DNA of 64,000 nt, from positions 19,203,193-19,267,192 of the forward strand of contig RSEF01000031.1 in the NCBI GenBank assembly GCA_003993805.1. The letters are read 5' to 3'. Below the pieces are notes generated by a model, which did no database searches, was not told the origin of the DNA, and saw nothing but the letters and a program-made list of their open reading frames with translations. Positions 17,945-32,116 of the stretch are shown piece after piece (the stretch's first letter is position 1; each line of letters opens with the position of its first letter). The translations under genes and the position numbers were made by a program. Source of the DNA: Himantopus leucocephalus. Lineage: Eukaryota > Chordata > Aves > Charadriiformes > Recurvirostridae.

Positions 17945-19965
17945 AGAATACACTCCTGTCTTTCAGTGTGATACACTTAAACAAATATCACTATGGTAAG
18001 CTAAACATCTATACTCATACAGACTAAACTTCTAAATACAAGCAGCTGGACATAACAAGAAAAAAACAAAGGTTACGGATGAAAATCAGTAGGTCACATC
18101 TTTCGGCATTGGGAACAATAGATTATTTTGAATGTGTATACCTGTATACAAATGTGTCTCACTCATAGCAGTTCTGTAACCAAAAGATTGTATTGAATAA
18201 CAGGATAGAGTTAAAATAGAATAAATGCTTGTTCAATAAGAAGTAACACTCTTGATATGCTTTAAACTGTTAGAAAGTCCAGAAGGCAAAGCGTTACATA
18301 CCCTGCTGACTCTTCCAGGGCCTGACTGGACAGTACAGCGTACCACGGCATGGACATGTCCTCAATAATCCAAATGGCATTTATTCTTTCCTGTGTCTGG
18401 GATTCTGCCAGAGCACAGCAGGGAATAAAGTAAATGTGAGAACACAAGTGGACAAAAAAAAGCAAAAATGCATGCCTTGTAGAGGTTAATTCATGCAATA
18501 CTGGGGTAATTGCCACTAGCTTGGGAGTCGGTATATGGGACTGAGGGAATCCTGATGCCTGTGAAAACAGAGGCTTAAAAATACAGAATATTTCAGATTT
18601 TTAACAAAATAAATCTCATAATACAGTATCAGTGTCACATTTTAAAATGCTAAAGACCTTAGATTTTGTACCCAGATTTAGGCAGATATACAAAACATGC
18701 CCTATTCAAGGTGTAATTACTTCTCTAGATTTAGTCAGCAGGATTACATTTATAATGAGAACTTCCCACTCTTAGTTAATTTGCCCACTGAATATATTTT
18801 AATCTTATTACAGAGAAGTATTCCTATGGTAAACTGCACTGCCAAACTTTTGGCAGAGGTGAGGTAAAATGTTCTGAAATCCTCAGTCAAGTGTATTGAG
18901 TAAAGGGTGCTTTCCTCAAGCACTGGGGAAACCTGGGGAATGTTTTTGATAAAATGGCCTTTGTTCTTTGTACAGTATGTTGAAGATATGTAAATGTTCT
19001 CTTCTTTGTACTTTTTCTTACCCCTATATGCCTATGGATATTTTGAACAAATTTAATTCATCTCAGACAGTTATTTTAATTTCAGGGTAAATACCGCAGA
19101 TGCTTATATTTTCAAGTGTGAATGTGATTTGCAGCATTTTCACATCTTTCAGTCTGTGGTAAATGCCATCTATTATTTCAGAAATTAGCAGATGTGTATC
19201 TGCAGACTCACAGCAGGTTAACAGAGTACATCACCAGTGGTGGAATTCAATCATTACAAGCGCTCTATAAGCACAAAAGTCACTGGCACACACATGCTGG
19301 TCCACCTCAGTTTACTTCCTAGGGGAATATGATGCATTTCAGACCGGAATTCTTACTAAGAGTCAGTTAAATGTGTCTTAACTTCTGCAAATGCTTTTGA
19401 ATTTCCCCCTTTATTTGAACTGTGTGAAGACAGCCATATGCATTACAACTGTTTTCTCAGACAAAAAAACAATAGCACATTGTGGGTTTTGGTGTGGATT
19501 TTATGCTATGTGATGAGCAGTAGAACAAGAGAGAGGAACTGACAAACTAAAAGAAAACTATGTGGAAGGTTATATACCTATATTAAGCTGTTCATATTAA
19601 AGGAGTCCTGAAAATGGTTTTTTTGGAAGATACCCATAGTACATATACACGTAAGCGCTACTTGTCACTGTCAATCAGATAGATAAATATTTAATCATTT
19701 TGTTATTTCTATCCATCTCAACTCCTGCCTTTGTAAACAAAAAGCTTCTTATCAACTCACATCCCATGCCTAATATTCTATTTCATATTAAATTGAAGTA
19801 CTTGAAACAAAAAACATTGTAGAATCCATAGTTAACATATTTATCCTGGGTGCTTGCATGGCTGTTCATTTAATTATTTATGCAATCCTATTGCTCTTTC
19901 ATGTATTTAACATCCTTTCAGTATTTAGCCATCCTCTATGAAGAAGTAACTTCTTTTCAAATAAC

Positions 19966-20018
19966 ATAAAATAAAATAAAATAAAATAAAATAAAATAAA
20001 ATAAAATAAAATAAAATA
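19966..20018. repeat. (ATAAA)n microsatellite, about 10 units
   Basis: A clean pentanucleotide array of ATAAA, about 53 bp with almost no interruptions. The purity suggests it is length-variable between individuals. It could also be the A-rich remnant of a retroposed tail, but no element is visible beside it. Confidence 0.95.
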
Positions 20019-20262
20019 TTGCTGCTGTTACCTAGAACTCTGTGTGGCACAGATCAATGTGTAAGGACAATTCTTCTCTTCAGTTGTTGCTTTCTTTTGC
20101 TGCTGGTACTTCTGACAGCCTTTAAGCATCCACAGTGGCATCAAGTTTTGAAACTTGGATAATTTGAAACTACGGAGAAAAATGCTAAGGAGAAGGAAGA
20201 CACATATTTTTTGTCAGAAAAAAAGTATATTTTATCATAACTTAAAACAATTAGCACTGGTC

Positions 20263-20289
20263 TGATTAATCCACTATTTGGATTAATCA
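20263..20289. promoter_or_regulatory. Perfect inverted repeat with facing TAATCC homeodomain cores
   Basis: TGATTAATCC (20263-20272), a 7-nt spacer, then GGATTAATCA (20280-20289), the exact reverse complement. TAATCC/GGATTA is the core bound by OTX/PITX/CRX (K50) homeodomains, so this is a convergent pair of such cores. Function is inferred from the motif. Confidence 0.4.
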
Positions 20290-23200
20290 ATTTAGATTTG
20301 GTATTAATACATAAAATAAGAATGCAATTAGAAGATCAGTAGTCCTTTCTATGGAATGGAGTTTCAAAAGGCTTTGTGCATTTTTCATGTTGTTATAAAA
20401 TATTGAATTTTATTTGTGGTCTGCATCCTTGTTCAGTTTTAGAGTTATGTAAGGTACTGATCTCAGGGCTTTACATACTGAAAAGACAGCAGAAACAGAT
20501 GGTTGAGATGGAAGGAGGATTAAAAACTAAATGAGTGGTCTACATGGTGTACAGTGCCTTCTTGAATAGATTTGTTCTGATGGTGGCAATATTGCAATTG
20601 CTGGTAAAATCTAAGATACATCTGAACCTAGAAACTATTCCATTCTATTGTCTTTTTAGACCAGAACCTAATTCACATTTATGTGATAAGCTGTACTATG
20701 AATATACATATCAAGCTTCAGTTTGAGAAAATAAATTATACTGTTGAATATTTGGGATGATGCATTAGGGACTAGTGTTTTTTTCTTGTGCAATTCAGAT
20801 AGCAGATAAAAAGAAATAGATTTATATTGTGCAATCCAGACCAAATATAGATTTAGCTTCCGGTGAAGTCCCTCTAGCTGGTTCATGTATTTCTGTAACA
20901 ATTAGCAATGCAGATGTCCTTTGTTTTAGCTAGTTTCAGCTATTCTATTTGCAAAATGAGCTCACAATTTTCCAACAAACAATCTGAATAAAGGGCTGAC
21001 AATCATCAGCTTCAGTAGAGTTGAACCAAACCTCCATCACTGCTGTACAAAGTACTTTAAAGAGACCTGTATATTGTTTTTTTAAACTATTGATAATATT
21101 TTGCATAGATAAAACAGATTTGGAAAACAGTGATATTTACACGAGCTGCTCTTTTCAGTTAATCATTAAAGGCCTTATCTAGGTCATGATAGCTAAAAGG
21201 AGAGTTATCACATTTACAGCCTTATAATCCACAATAAAAACAAAATCATATTGTTTTGTGAGATACAGGGCACAAGTTACATTCAGACTGAAATTCATTC
21301 ATACGTCTCCTGCCCCATAGTAAACAACATATGCAGAGAACAGGCAGGGAATCAGAGAGAGAGGAGTCTGCTCCCCACCCAGGCTTGCAGTCACTTTGTC
21401 ACCTTCGGGCGTGAACTTCTTTCCTTTTACATACAGAGTTTGTGGGCATTTGGTATTCATAAATGGAGGCCATGTTTGCTTATTTTCTATGAAAAACTAG
21501 CTTGCTCTGTCACAGTTTGTGCAGCACTGTAATGTGCTATAATGAAAAAATATGTGCTTAAAGTCATTTGAAAATATAACTATTAAATTGTATTTCCGTC
21601 TTAAAGAGAATAGTATTCATGCCCCCAGTTCAGCCCGCCTCCTTGGTTTAGGGAAGAGATTTTTATTGACAGGATACAACTGTGAAGGCTTCCTGAATGC
21701 TTTCTCCATCTTGATTTGTAGACCTTTAATTAATGTTGCAAAACTTGTCTAACTGAATGAGAGATTCCAAATGAAAACTTTATGTAGTGCTTCCTTAAGT
21801 TTGGTGGGTTTGTTAAACAGTGATTAATTTTCTTGAGTCAGAACATCAGGAAGAGGTTTGATGTGGTTTTGGACAACATAAGCTGTTTATATATCATCTC
21901 ATATCCAAGGAAGTGAATAAAACCAGGGTACAAAATAGAATAATCTCTACATTTGACTACTGCACAGTACTGTAGAAAAATCTGAAAAAATGCAGGCTTT
22001 CTATACAGTGAAAGTATAAGAAATGGTGGTTTACATTATGTTACTTACAAATGCTAATTAACATGTATTGTGAAAAGATGCATTTTCCCCAGTATTATAC
22101 ACACCTTTTGTTTTGCACTTCAACACTGATACCTGACAGTCAAATGTGTAAGCTTTCATAAAACAGCAAGTTACTTAAGCAGAGAAGTACAATCTTAGTT
22201 TAAAATATTCCTGGCAAGAATGTCCATGTAATTGAAACTATCCCTCTGCATCAACAATTAGAAAATAACTGTAGTTGTTTTGCAACATGTAGACACTTGG
22301 CCCCTGGCCCTTATGTATGATTTTTAATTTTTTAACAGTCTGTTTCAGAGGAAATGTGTGGTTAGGTTACCGAAGTGCATAAAGACGAGAAGGCTGCATA
22401 GGGCTGACCTCTGCTCGTAAGCTTCATCCCGCACTTCAGGTTACTTTTCCTTGGGCCTGCAGTGTAATACAGCCTTGATTTCGAAATAGACTCACACATT
22501 TTGGAATTAGAATAGCGATCAGTTTAAAAAGAAAACATGAAGCATTACCAATCTCCACATGGATAATTTGATATGCAACCCAACGTAGATCTTTGCTTCT
22601 TACGTTTAAAATCATCTCATGTTTTGCTGTATCAGTAAAAGTCCCTATATCACCATTTCACCCAAACCATCCATTTTACTGGAAAGACAGTCAGGATGAC
22701 AAGCTTTGTGTGCTGCTTCTTCTCCTTGCAGCCCGGCTGTGTCACTTACGGTCACTGGTAGTTGAGAACTCTACGTGACCCCAGGCTGCATTTACCATAT
22801 CGATAACAACAGCAGAACAACTGAAAAGAGTGAAAGGTGGTTTGGGTTGTGAGACTGACATGAGAAGAATCAGAAAGAGATGTAGGACTCTTGTCTATGT
22901 CATTTTTCTCATTTCTGTTATGAATGCAGCTCGTTGGGTGATGAATATAGAAAATAAAACTGTGCAGATGTGGCTTCTGGTATGACAGTTGGATGCAGTC
23001 TGAGTGCACCTTCGTTTCACACTTCATCCAGCTTCTGACATCTCTGATCAGTGACATATTATCTTCTGTCCAATTAAAAAGACAGATTTGAAAGTAGATC
23101 TCGTTTCCATTAGCAGGTTACCAAGAAACTGGTTCATTAAAGCCTATTCACTTTACTGAGTATCCATTTAAAAATTAAGGGGTACATTGAGATCCCCATT

Positions 23201-23914
23201 AAAGTGCCTAAATTCTGCTTTTATTATATGCAGGCTCTTAAGTATGGAGCCTGAACAAAGCAGTGAATCAGAGCAGCTAGCAGCCAGGGTCAGGCAGCCC
23301 TGGAGACAAGCAAGAATAATAGCTCTTCTCTTGTGGACTTGGAAGTTCTACAGATCTCTCCACATAGTCTTTTGTCCATGCTTGGATAAAATGAACAAAT
23401 TACCCTAGGACTCGTGCTCACTGTTTAGGACCTGCCCCTGGCACAACATCTTCTCCAGGAGTGACCTCATCGCCAGACAACAGGGACAGCCTCCCTTTTG
23501 CTCATTCTCTCTCTGACCTCATGCATTTTGCATTGCATTCTGCCAAGTGACTCATCTTCAGCTGGAAGGAGTAATTCCAGGTCCGGCACAGTAGGAAAAT
23601 TGACTTGTGCCTACTGTACTTTCTTAGGAACTGGCATCAAAAAATGCAAGAATCAGAAATGCCTAAAACTCAGGCTTCTACTCTTAGGCCGGGAGTTCTA
23701 ACATGTTTATGCAAAAAGACCTTTTTATCCTATGTTAGGTGACTCACCTCAGAAGACCTTTGGTGGTGGCAATCAGGAAGTATGGAAGTAACTGGTCTGC
23801 ATGGAAGGTGATGGGCACACCTTAGTCTTGTATTCACCTTGTGTTTCCTGCTTCCAGTTAGCTGGCTCAGTATATCAAATCCCTTTGAACCACAGGCTTT
23901 CTGCGCAGTCAGGG

Positions 23915-23936
23915 GTGGCAGGCAGGCAGGCAGGCA
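23915..23936. repeat. (GGCA)n microsatellite
   Basis: About five tandem GGCA units (minus strand TGCC). Confidence 0.9.
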
Positions 23937-26360
23937 TCTCAGGCAATTGAAGTGATCTGTGGAAGCCCTAATCCCCAAAGTGCCTATGCAAGACCCTGAG
24001 AGTCACCCAATAGACATTATTTTGGTGTCAGTAGCCGTAAAAGAGACACTAGAAGTGGGTAGCCTAACATAGTCCCAAATATCATAAGGTATTTCCTAGC
24101 AGAAACCTGCCAGGGAAGAGTTGCAACAGGGAATTTACCAGACTCGCTTCTGGGACTTTGGAGAAAACGATAGGAGGCACTGAAAGAGTCAGGAGTTCTT
24201 ACTGGAGAGATTTCACTTGAAATATTAAAAGCACCGGGGTATGACTTCTTTAAAATTTCCTAAACAAATCCAAGCCATAGTGCTCAGGCAGGTTTGCACA
24301 GCTCTATGACTCTTGCTTTCTGTTAACAGAACTGAAAAATTTGGGGGTTTTTATCATAGTCCTTAATCAGCTCACAGTTAAGAAGATTCAGGTCCATCTT
24401 GTGCAGGAGCAGACATCTTTGTACCAGGAATGCCTCGATTTTATCCCCATTACGATGATATTCTGAATTAATGAAGCAGCTGTGGCCACATGCATAAATT
24501 TTTAGTTGATACTAAATATTAAAAATTATTCCCAAATATTTACATTAAAATGCTAGTAGCAAAATGCCAATCTAATTCATTGTTCTTTCCGATGCAGTAT
24601 TTAAAATTAATTTCTGCAACTGATACTGATCTTTGACAGTATAAATTAGATATGGAATTGAATTAATTCTAAGCCAGATAAAAAATGAAGATGACAGACA
24701 ATAAATTAAGGTAGTCTCTCTTAAATCATAGGATAATATGATAAAAATAAAAGGTTTCTTTCCTTAATAATAATGAGCAAGGTAGCATTATATCTGAGTG
24801 AGTGAATTTTGCCACTAGATAACTTATTACTATGCTAAAGAAACAGGAAATAACTGAGGAATGTATTACAGAAGTAAATACTGGATTAGCAAGCATTTAA
24901 AAATTCCTCTTATATTCAGTAAGCCGTATGCTAGTGGTTTATTTAGTGGGCATACTGTAGGAACTAATTGGTCTTTAATTGAAGGAGTGCAAAGATGAAC
25001 AGAAGAAAAAGCCCAGGAAGAAGTCAGTGCCAAAGAAATGAAGGAGAAGGTCAGAAAACAGGCTGACATGGTCTGGCTGCCTGAGCTAACTAAATGTTAT
25101 CAATGGGATGCAGAAAGGTCTGACAGACGATGGGAGGCAGCTAGTGAGAAAGAAACCAACACTTGTTTGGGGAAGAGTCTTTAACACTATTATTGTTATT
25201 ATTGTTGTGTGTTCTTATTATTAATATGATCGGGTTTGAATCCTGCTTTTTACAAGCAAAATCAGAATTTTGGGAAGGTTTGTTCCTTTTTAATTGGAGT
25301 TTGGCAAATGGAAGCAGCAGCAATGGCAAATGAACATACCGCCCGCCCCCAAACTGCTTTTTGTGTTCTGTCCTTTCTGTTTCATAAACAAAAGGAACCT
25401 GTATGATCTATTTCAGTGTTTCAGCTGCAGAAATACTTTTCTTCTCCAGTGTGTTGATTTTTTTTTTGTGAATCTCAAAACTTTTTTGGCATATCAGATA
25501 AAAAGGGTGTTTGAACCTTGTCATTCCCCATTCAGTCTTCAACTCTGAAAATCTATCAAAGGAGGCAGGTAGAGAAGGATTAGTCCTAAAGCAATCTATG
25601 TCTTTGCAGTTCAAGACACTGTTTTCAGAGAAGGAGCAAGCAGCTCACACATATACTATGCATATGCCTTTCACACAGGAAAGCAGTAGTCAGGTGGTGA
25701 AACCGCTTAGTTCTCACATGCTTCTGCTACTTCTAAATGTGTGTAAGCATGTTACTTATCAGCCATAGATTTTCACTGTAGGATATTGTGAAACCAAAAT
25801 GTGATTTCTTTGCTCCTGCTAATTCTCACGAGGAAGTCTGCAAGCCTTTGTTTTGCTGAGTAAAACCTGAAGCAGTAGCACCAATGAGTCTATTGCAATA
25901 CTTTTCTCTTTTCTAGCGCAGTTCTACCCTCCTTGCAGAGAAGCAAAAGAATGGAGAAATACTCCCTTGAGTTCCATGTCTTACCATCTTCCCTGTTTGG
26001 CTTATTTGTTCTTTAGGAGGTACAGGAGGCAGTATGGTACAATGCGGTGATAAGCCATAGTGGGAGAAGACACTAGGAAGACAAAGAATCTGTGTAGCCT
26101 CAGTACACATTCCAAAGAAGAAAGGCACAATTCTGTTCCACAAATGCTATTGTCTAAACATACCCATTGGAACACAGAGTTGATGCTCAAAGGAGCAAAT
26201 GTTGCTTCAACAAATAATTTGTGTTTGTGGTAAGACCTGGTGTGTTGAAATACTTGCCAGTTCTACCTTGAAATCTCTTTTCTCCAAATATGGCGTTAGT
26301 CTTGTCTATAAAATACAGGCTATAAAAATAGCACAGATTTTCCAAGAATTGGAAAGATTG

Positions 26361-26415
26361 AAGATTTGTTGTTAAAATAAATATGGTTTGAAGATTGGTT
26401 GTTAAAATAAATATG
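26361..26415. repeat. 30-bp tandem duplication
   Basis: AAGATTTGTTGTTAAAATAA... at 26361-26385 recurs at 26391-26415 with a single T/G difference, giving two copies with a period of 30 bp. It looks like a recent local slippage duplication. Confidence 0.9.
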
Positions 26416-27619
26416 TATTTCTACTTCATAGTATACACAGATTTACTGATAAACATTGATTTTTGAAAACTGTAGGTTTTGATGGTTCTGTGAGAGGCCA
26501 GTATTATAGGCATTGCTTCCAAGCACAGCTCAGTCCCATAGAGCTGCATTATAAAACATCTACTAGAGCCACATTCCTTTTGCAAAATAAAAAAGGTTGA
26601 CACCAGTATTCTAAAGAATAGAATTTCATAGAATAAAATAGAAACATAATAGAAGTTTTCACATTAGCTATAGTTCTTTGACAAAAAGTAACAGCCAACC
26701 AGCCAAAAAATTAAAATACACCATAAAATATCCATCTTCCAGGAAGAGGTTAGATGCTGCCTTCCAGAGGCAATATTTCAAGATATTGACTGCTACTGCA
26801 ATGTTCTGGAATAAATTTCTCAAGTTTAAAAATAGGGATGAAAAGCCATCATGCAAAGGGAGATGAATCCCATTTTAAAGCAAACTTTTGTCATTATTTC
26901 TGAAAAAGTGTTCCTAAAACTAGATTGATATAATTTCCTTTGGAGTCATTAATGGTATGAAACAACTATAGTTAAATCCTTATTTAAAAGTTGTCAGGCC
27001 TACGATCTAAACTCTGTACCGCGTACTAGATTAATCAACTGCAAGAAGCATCTGCAATATCTCTACTTAATGTTTATACTCCTCAGGAGCCTTTTTTTTC
27101 TGACAATCTACAGGCTTTCTGTCTACACTTCCTGTAGAAGTGTTAGCAACAAGGGGGAACACTTTTCTTTCATAGTTGGGACCCCAATCAAAGAAGGCCA
27201 CTTGACTTTCTCATGTTCTGCATGGTTTCTCCAGGTCTGCCTCACACACTGGTACGTGGACTCATTCTGCTTCATTTTAAAATGCTCAGTTGAGACATAC
27301 CCCCAAATTTCAACTCAACTGGTTTAAAAAAGAACTGTTCTTCTGTTTTATTGCCTATGATTTAAGCATGATTGCCTATACTTCAAGCCTTGTTTCAGAA
27401 AACTTGAGGCATGTATTTAGGTCCCATAGATTTAAATGGGATATAGGCTATGGTTCAACATATATTTTAGAGCAAAAGGATTTGTTTGTGTATTTTCTGA
27501 ACCCCATCATGCATTTCTTTCCTCTCACTACTCCCTGCAATACGCTATCAAGTTGTCTGTGCAGACACAGGGTGAAATAATCAAGGAGCCCAGTGGACTG
27601 AAAAGTAACCTCTATTATT

Positions 27620-27648
27620 TTTCCTTTTTTTTTTTTCAGTCCGTAAGT
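27620..27648 (+). other. Splice acceptor and donor separated by 3 nt (recursive-splice-like)
   Basis: A long T/C tract ends in CAG (27637-27639), then TCC, then the consensus donor GTAAGT (27643-27648). True recursive splice sites have the acceptor AG and donor GT adjacent; here three bases intervene. It sits about 14 kb into a PDE4D intron over 50 kb long, the setting where such sites are found. No transcript evidence is available. Confidence 0.3.
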
Positions 27649-28656
27649 TTTCCAGTTGATCCAGTACACAGCTATTCAAATACTTGTCTGAAAACAAATG
27701 AATGGGCTGCTGCAAGGATCGATTAAGCAGCAAATTGTGGGATAGCCTGGGAACTTGAAATTAGCTTAAGCAGTACTATCACAAAAGAGTAGTGCTGGGT
27801 TTATACAGGTTTCTGAAGATACAGATGTGTTAAGTGTTGCCTTAGATCATTAGCTGCCATTGAAACCCTTAGCAAGCATACAGCACTCTGCATTCCGGAG
27901 CTGGAAAGTTTCCACAAAAAAAACCCTGTTATTTGACTGGCAGAAAGATGGCCCAGATCACAGGCAAACATTTCCATATGATGCTGAAGTAATTTAATTC
28001 CATTAAAAAAGTTTCACACATTACGAGATTTGACAATAGCCACATTTGTAAAATGAACTAAGGAACTGTGTAGAAGGATATGAACCCATGAACTTGCCTT
28101 TCATCATGCTGTCATCGTTCAATCCCCACCAAGTGGCAATCTGAATTGCTGAAAATGAAACTATAGATTGAAATATGGCATTATGGTTGATAGAGCAAAA
28201 CTAGTTTTACTGGAATCTCAGTTAAACAGATAAATTGAGCTTGCGTTTTGGAGTCCTTCAAAAATATTTAGAAAGAAATCAAAATTATGCAAAGATGTGC
28301 TTTTACCTCATCTACCTGATTAACATTTAAAATGCAAAAGCTCACATTCAGCTTTCATGCCTCCAAAATGTCTTCTTGCTTTCTTTTAACCTCTTTGTCC
28401 CAAGTGGATTTCTTTCTGAAACAACAGTGATTCATTTTAAAGATTTAGCTGCCCTTTTCTCATATATGTGAAAAAGTCTTGCGCATCAAAGTGCAGGAGA
28501 TCACTATCCAGATGTGACATTCAGACATGAAACTCAGATGCACAGCACAGCAAGTTCATGTCTCTGAGAAAAGAACAGAACAATTGCACATCAACTCTAA
28601 TGCAGATTGTAGCTGAGATCTATGTCTTAGACAGAAAATGTCCAAAGTAAGATTTA

Positions 28657-28680
28657 ACTGTACAGACTCCACTGTACAGT
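28657..28680. other. 9-bp inverted repeat, 6-nt loop
   Basis: ACTGTACAG and CTGTACAGT are exact reverse complements separated by ACTCCA. Because CTGTACAG is itself palindromic, the two arms are also near-direct repeats. Function unknown. Confidence 0.6.
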
Positions 28681-31600
28681 GAGTATAAGCAAAGTGTGTT
28701 AAAAACCAAAATGCACAATTATGTTGTCACCCAAAATGCTTAACTTGGAGAGCAGTTTGCTGAGGTAGTTTCATCTTTCCTTTGTTGAGAAAATGACTGT
28801 ATGTTGTAAGTATTTATGGCTTGTTAAAAATGAACTTACTGAAGATTAACAGTGCTTATTACCTGGATTTCAAAATGTAGTAAATACAATCAGTTGTTAC
28901 CATATTCAAAACAAGTAACTAGACGTTATCATGCAGGTTATTTTTCACTTTAGACATAGTGTTCTAAAACTGTTTTGGAAAGTTTTCAGTCTCCTCATTG
29001 GGAAACAGGTGCAAGATGCAGAGTGATGTTTCCAACAAGACAAAACAGGATCAAGGGACTTGACAGACATTTTCATGCTTTGCAGCTTTTAGGCTAGGTT
29101 GTTTGGGTCCACGTGCGTAAGTCTGACCACAGAGGAAAGCTTAGACAATTTAGTCAAAACAGCAGCAGGCTGAGCGTGGAGCTCAGCGTGCAGCTGTGAG
29201 TTCTGCAGCCCGAGCAGGACTCCATGGTCCTGAAACTGTGCTGCCACAGATTTTGATTGCATGACAGAGATTGCTTATGGCCAGCAGCACTAAAGCCTTT
29301 GACTGCAACATAGGCTGCCTTCAGAAGCTGGCTGTACGGACACAGTGTTGCTCTGAGACTCACGCCTGGAATTAGTTCTAAGCTTTCTTGTATGATCACA
29401 TCCGTGCTTGTGGCTTCCTCTCTCACGCTGCCTACCTCACTGCAAGGATAAATCCATTAACGTCTGTGAGATGCTCTGACAGTCTGGTGATCAGCCGTTT
29501 AAGTATCCAATTGCAGAGAAAGACAGAGGAAGTGACTCTATATTGTGTGATCACACTTATTCTGGAATAGCGTGAGGAAGGCAAGATGTCTGAAAATGTC
29601 TTGAAACAGTCTGCTGGGTATATTACAAGATTTAGTGTCATTTTTTACATTTGTTCAGCAAATTGCAGAGGGTGGAAAAGGCTTCTGTTAAAGCAGAGAA
29701 TCCTGCTAGAAATTGAATTGTTTGCTCTTCTTTAATTTCAATTAATTTTTCCTTAAATTTATTCCCTTAAAACAAAAATCCCTATTTTACTCTCTTTTCC
29801 TTATGCCTATTTGTCTTTCATTCACTTTTTTCTTCTACCCCTCTTACGACTTGATTTATAATCTGTGCTGTTTTCCCTATTTAAATGTCTTCATGTTTTT
29901 CTTTAAATGCAATCCTGCAATGTGCGATCATATCTTTACAATCTATTATCTTTATTATCTTTATTTTCCTTCACTTCCTTTTTACAAAACATCAGCAGCA
30001 GCTGCATAAAAAAATATAAAAATCTCAGATGCAAAGTCTCAGAGAGATTAGAAAAATTCTAGACCTACCTGGAAAAAGTTGACAAAATAGATTGTGTATA
30101 GAATATTTATAAAAGCAAGGCTGGACCCAAGCATTTTTACACCTTTACTTATAATGCTGGATTCAGTTATGTTTCAATGGTTTTTTATCTGTTAAAGAAT
30201 AATAGTTCTCAAATCAACATTTGTCACTCCAGGCTGCTGTTTACCAAGGAATATTTCTATCTGCCAGGTAATAAACTCGCTTAGAACATTTTCTTTTTTT
30301 TTTGCCTTGTGTGCAATTTATGCCAGTACTATAGATTCACCATTCTTAAATACAGAATGATTAATATTAAATGCCTTGTAAGCTTTATTCTAGGAAAAAT
30401 AATGAATTTGTTAACACTAGCTCAAATATCCCCTGTGACAAAGCCCAATATTACAGTATTTCAGCAGATTACCATTTTATTATCTGAGTTAGTGATTATC
30501 TCATCATCTGGCACTGTTTAGACAAGGTTATTTGGAAGCTAGTGTTAATATTTCAGTACAGGGAGAAGGCTTCGCCAGCATGTTCTAAGGCAGCCTTGCA
30601 AATGAGGAGGACTGGAAGACGTATAGATATGCCTGAGCTCACTATATTTAATTAGTGGAGACCAACAGGAATGAAGGAGGAAAATATGTCTCTCATCCAC
30701 CTGAGGAAGAGCCCAAATTAGTAATGTCCCAGGCTAAAGCCCACGGTCTCACAGCTTCGTGGCTATTGGATTAAAGCTGGTTTAGCTGTATCTGCTCATG
30801 CTATGATCACATCCCTAGCTGCAGTGGCAACATAGCTTTAAACAAAACATATCGCATGTATAAAGTCCAAACTAGCCACTTTCCTGTTACATGAGATTGG
30901 CTCTAGCAGCTCTCCAATTTGGCTATGTGTTGTGTTGCTAGAGGGTGGACTGTTACCACATGGCCGTCAGGTTCGTTAAAAAAGGCTTTAATCTATGTAA
31001 TGTGCATAGTAAGCTAAAGCATGAACTGTTTCGTAGCAAAAACAGCTCCCCTCGTCTAATCATCAGCCCTTTAAACACCTAAAGTTGTTTAGTAGAGGAA
31101 AAGGATTCAGGAGATAGTGTTCTTAATTCCTTCTGTCCATACAGTCTGTTCTGGAAGCTGAGGCTGGAAACAGGAATTGTTCTTTCAAGGGGGATGGAAA
31201 AAAAAAAGGTTCTGCTTACTGTATTTATTGTAAAGGCTTTCTGCATGAGGAGAATGTTATTCATGATACTTACATCGCCACTACGTATATCTGGCCATAT
31301 TTTAAGACTTCAGTTTCCACTTCTTGGGATTAGATGAACTTCTGTAATGCAAGAAGATGGCTTCAGTGTTACTAATACTTTGCAAATACGTAGCTGAGAA
31401 TAAATGTCAGGCTCTCCTGTGAAGTGGAAATGTTAGCACAACAGACTGTAGTCCATCACTGCTGTAAATGGGAATGGAATTTCTAGGCTACTCCTCAGGC
31501 AAAAAGCATGGATCAGCGGTTGTAATTGTGCATGTGTCTGCTAGCTGGATATATCAAAACTACCCAGATAAAAAATTACACTTAGGGAAATACTCTGGCT

Positions 31601-32116
31601 ACTAGCCCTGGGGAAAAAAAAAATAAATCTGGCTTCTAACTTCAAAAGTCCTTGACTTTTACTTCTTAATATCTTGATATCCCATCAATATATACATGTA
31701 GTAACTTTGTATATGTAGTTACCTGCCAGGTCAATAATTTTCAAATACCTTCATATTAGACTCACAAAAGCATTAAAAGTCTATTTTTTTTTAAATACCC
31801 TAACAAGAAGCGTCAATTTAATAATCTTTTCAGATGGCCTCAGAATACACTTATAAATGTCACAATCATTGGGATTTTATTTACTTTTGCAAGTGCAGAG
31901 ACAAAGCACTTTCTATGGTGTAGAAATTCTTTTCTGGCAGGCTTTGTTGTTATATTAATGATCTTAACTGGAATCTACATCCTAAACAAACAGAATCCTT
32001 ATCCCATTTAAAAGAGTAACACAATCAAAATTGTTTTTTGTAAGCTTAGATTCAGAGACCTCACAATAAGTTTTAAATCTCATAGAATCATAGAAGAGTT
32101 AGAGTTGGAAGGGACC

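Larger units (their letters stand above)
13335..19965 (+). other. PDE4D: PDE4D long intron, proximal part
   Basis: Intron sequence from donor GTAAGA. Holds a perfect inverted repeat at 13487-13511, an (AAAAC)n tract and an (AATT)n tract. Short ORFs such as 13879-14097 and 16167-16394 are isolated, lack splice or promoter support and match nothing I know. Confidence 0.75.
20019..32080 (+). other. PDE4D: PDE4D long intron, 20-32 kb
   Basis: Intron sequence with no recognised exon, RNA gene or transposon. It contains small inverted repeats (20263-20289, 28657-28680), a GGCA microsatellite, a 30-bp tandem duplication (26361-26415), a closely spaced acceptor/donor pair (27637-27648) and a pyrimidine-rich stretch at about 29730-29990. 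The short ORFs in it look like chance. Confidence 0.75.
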
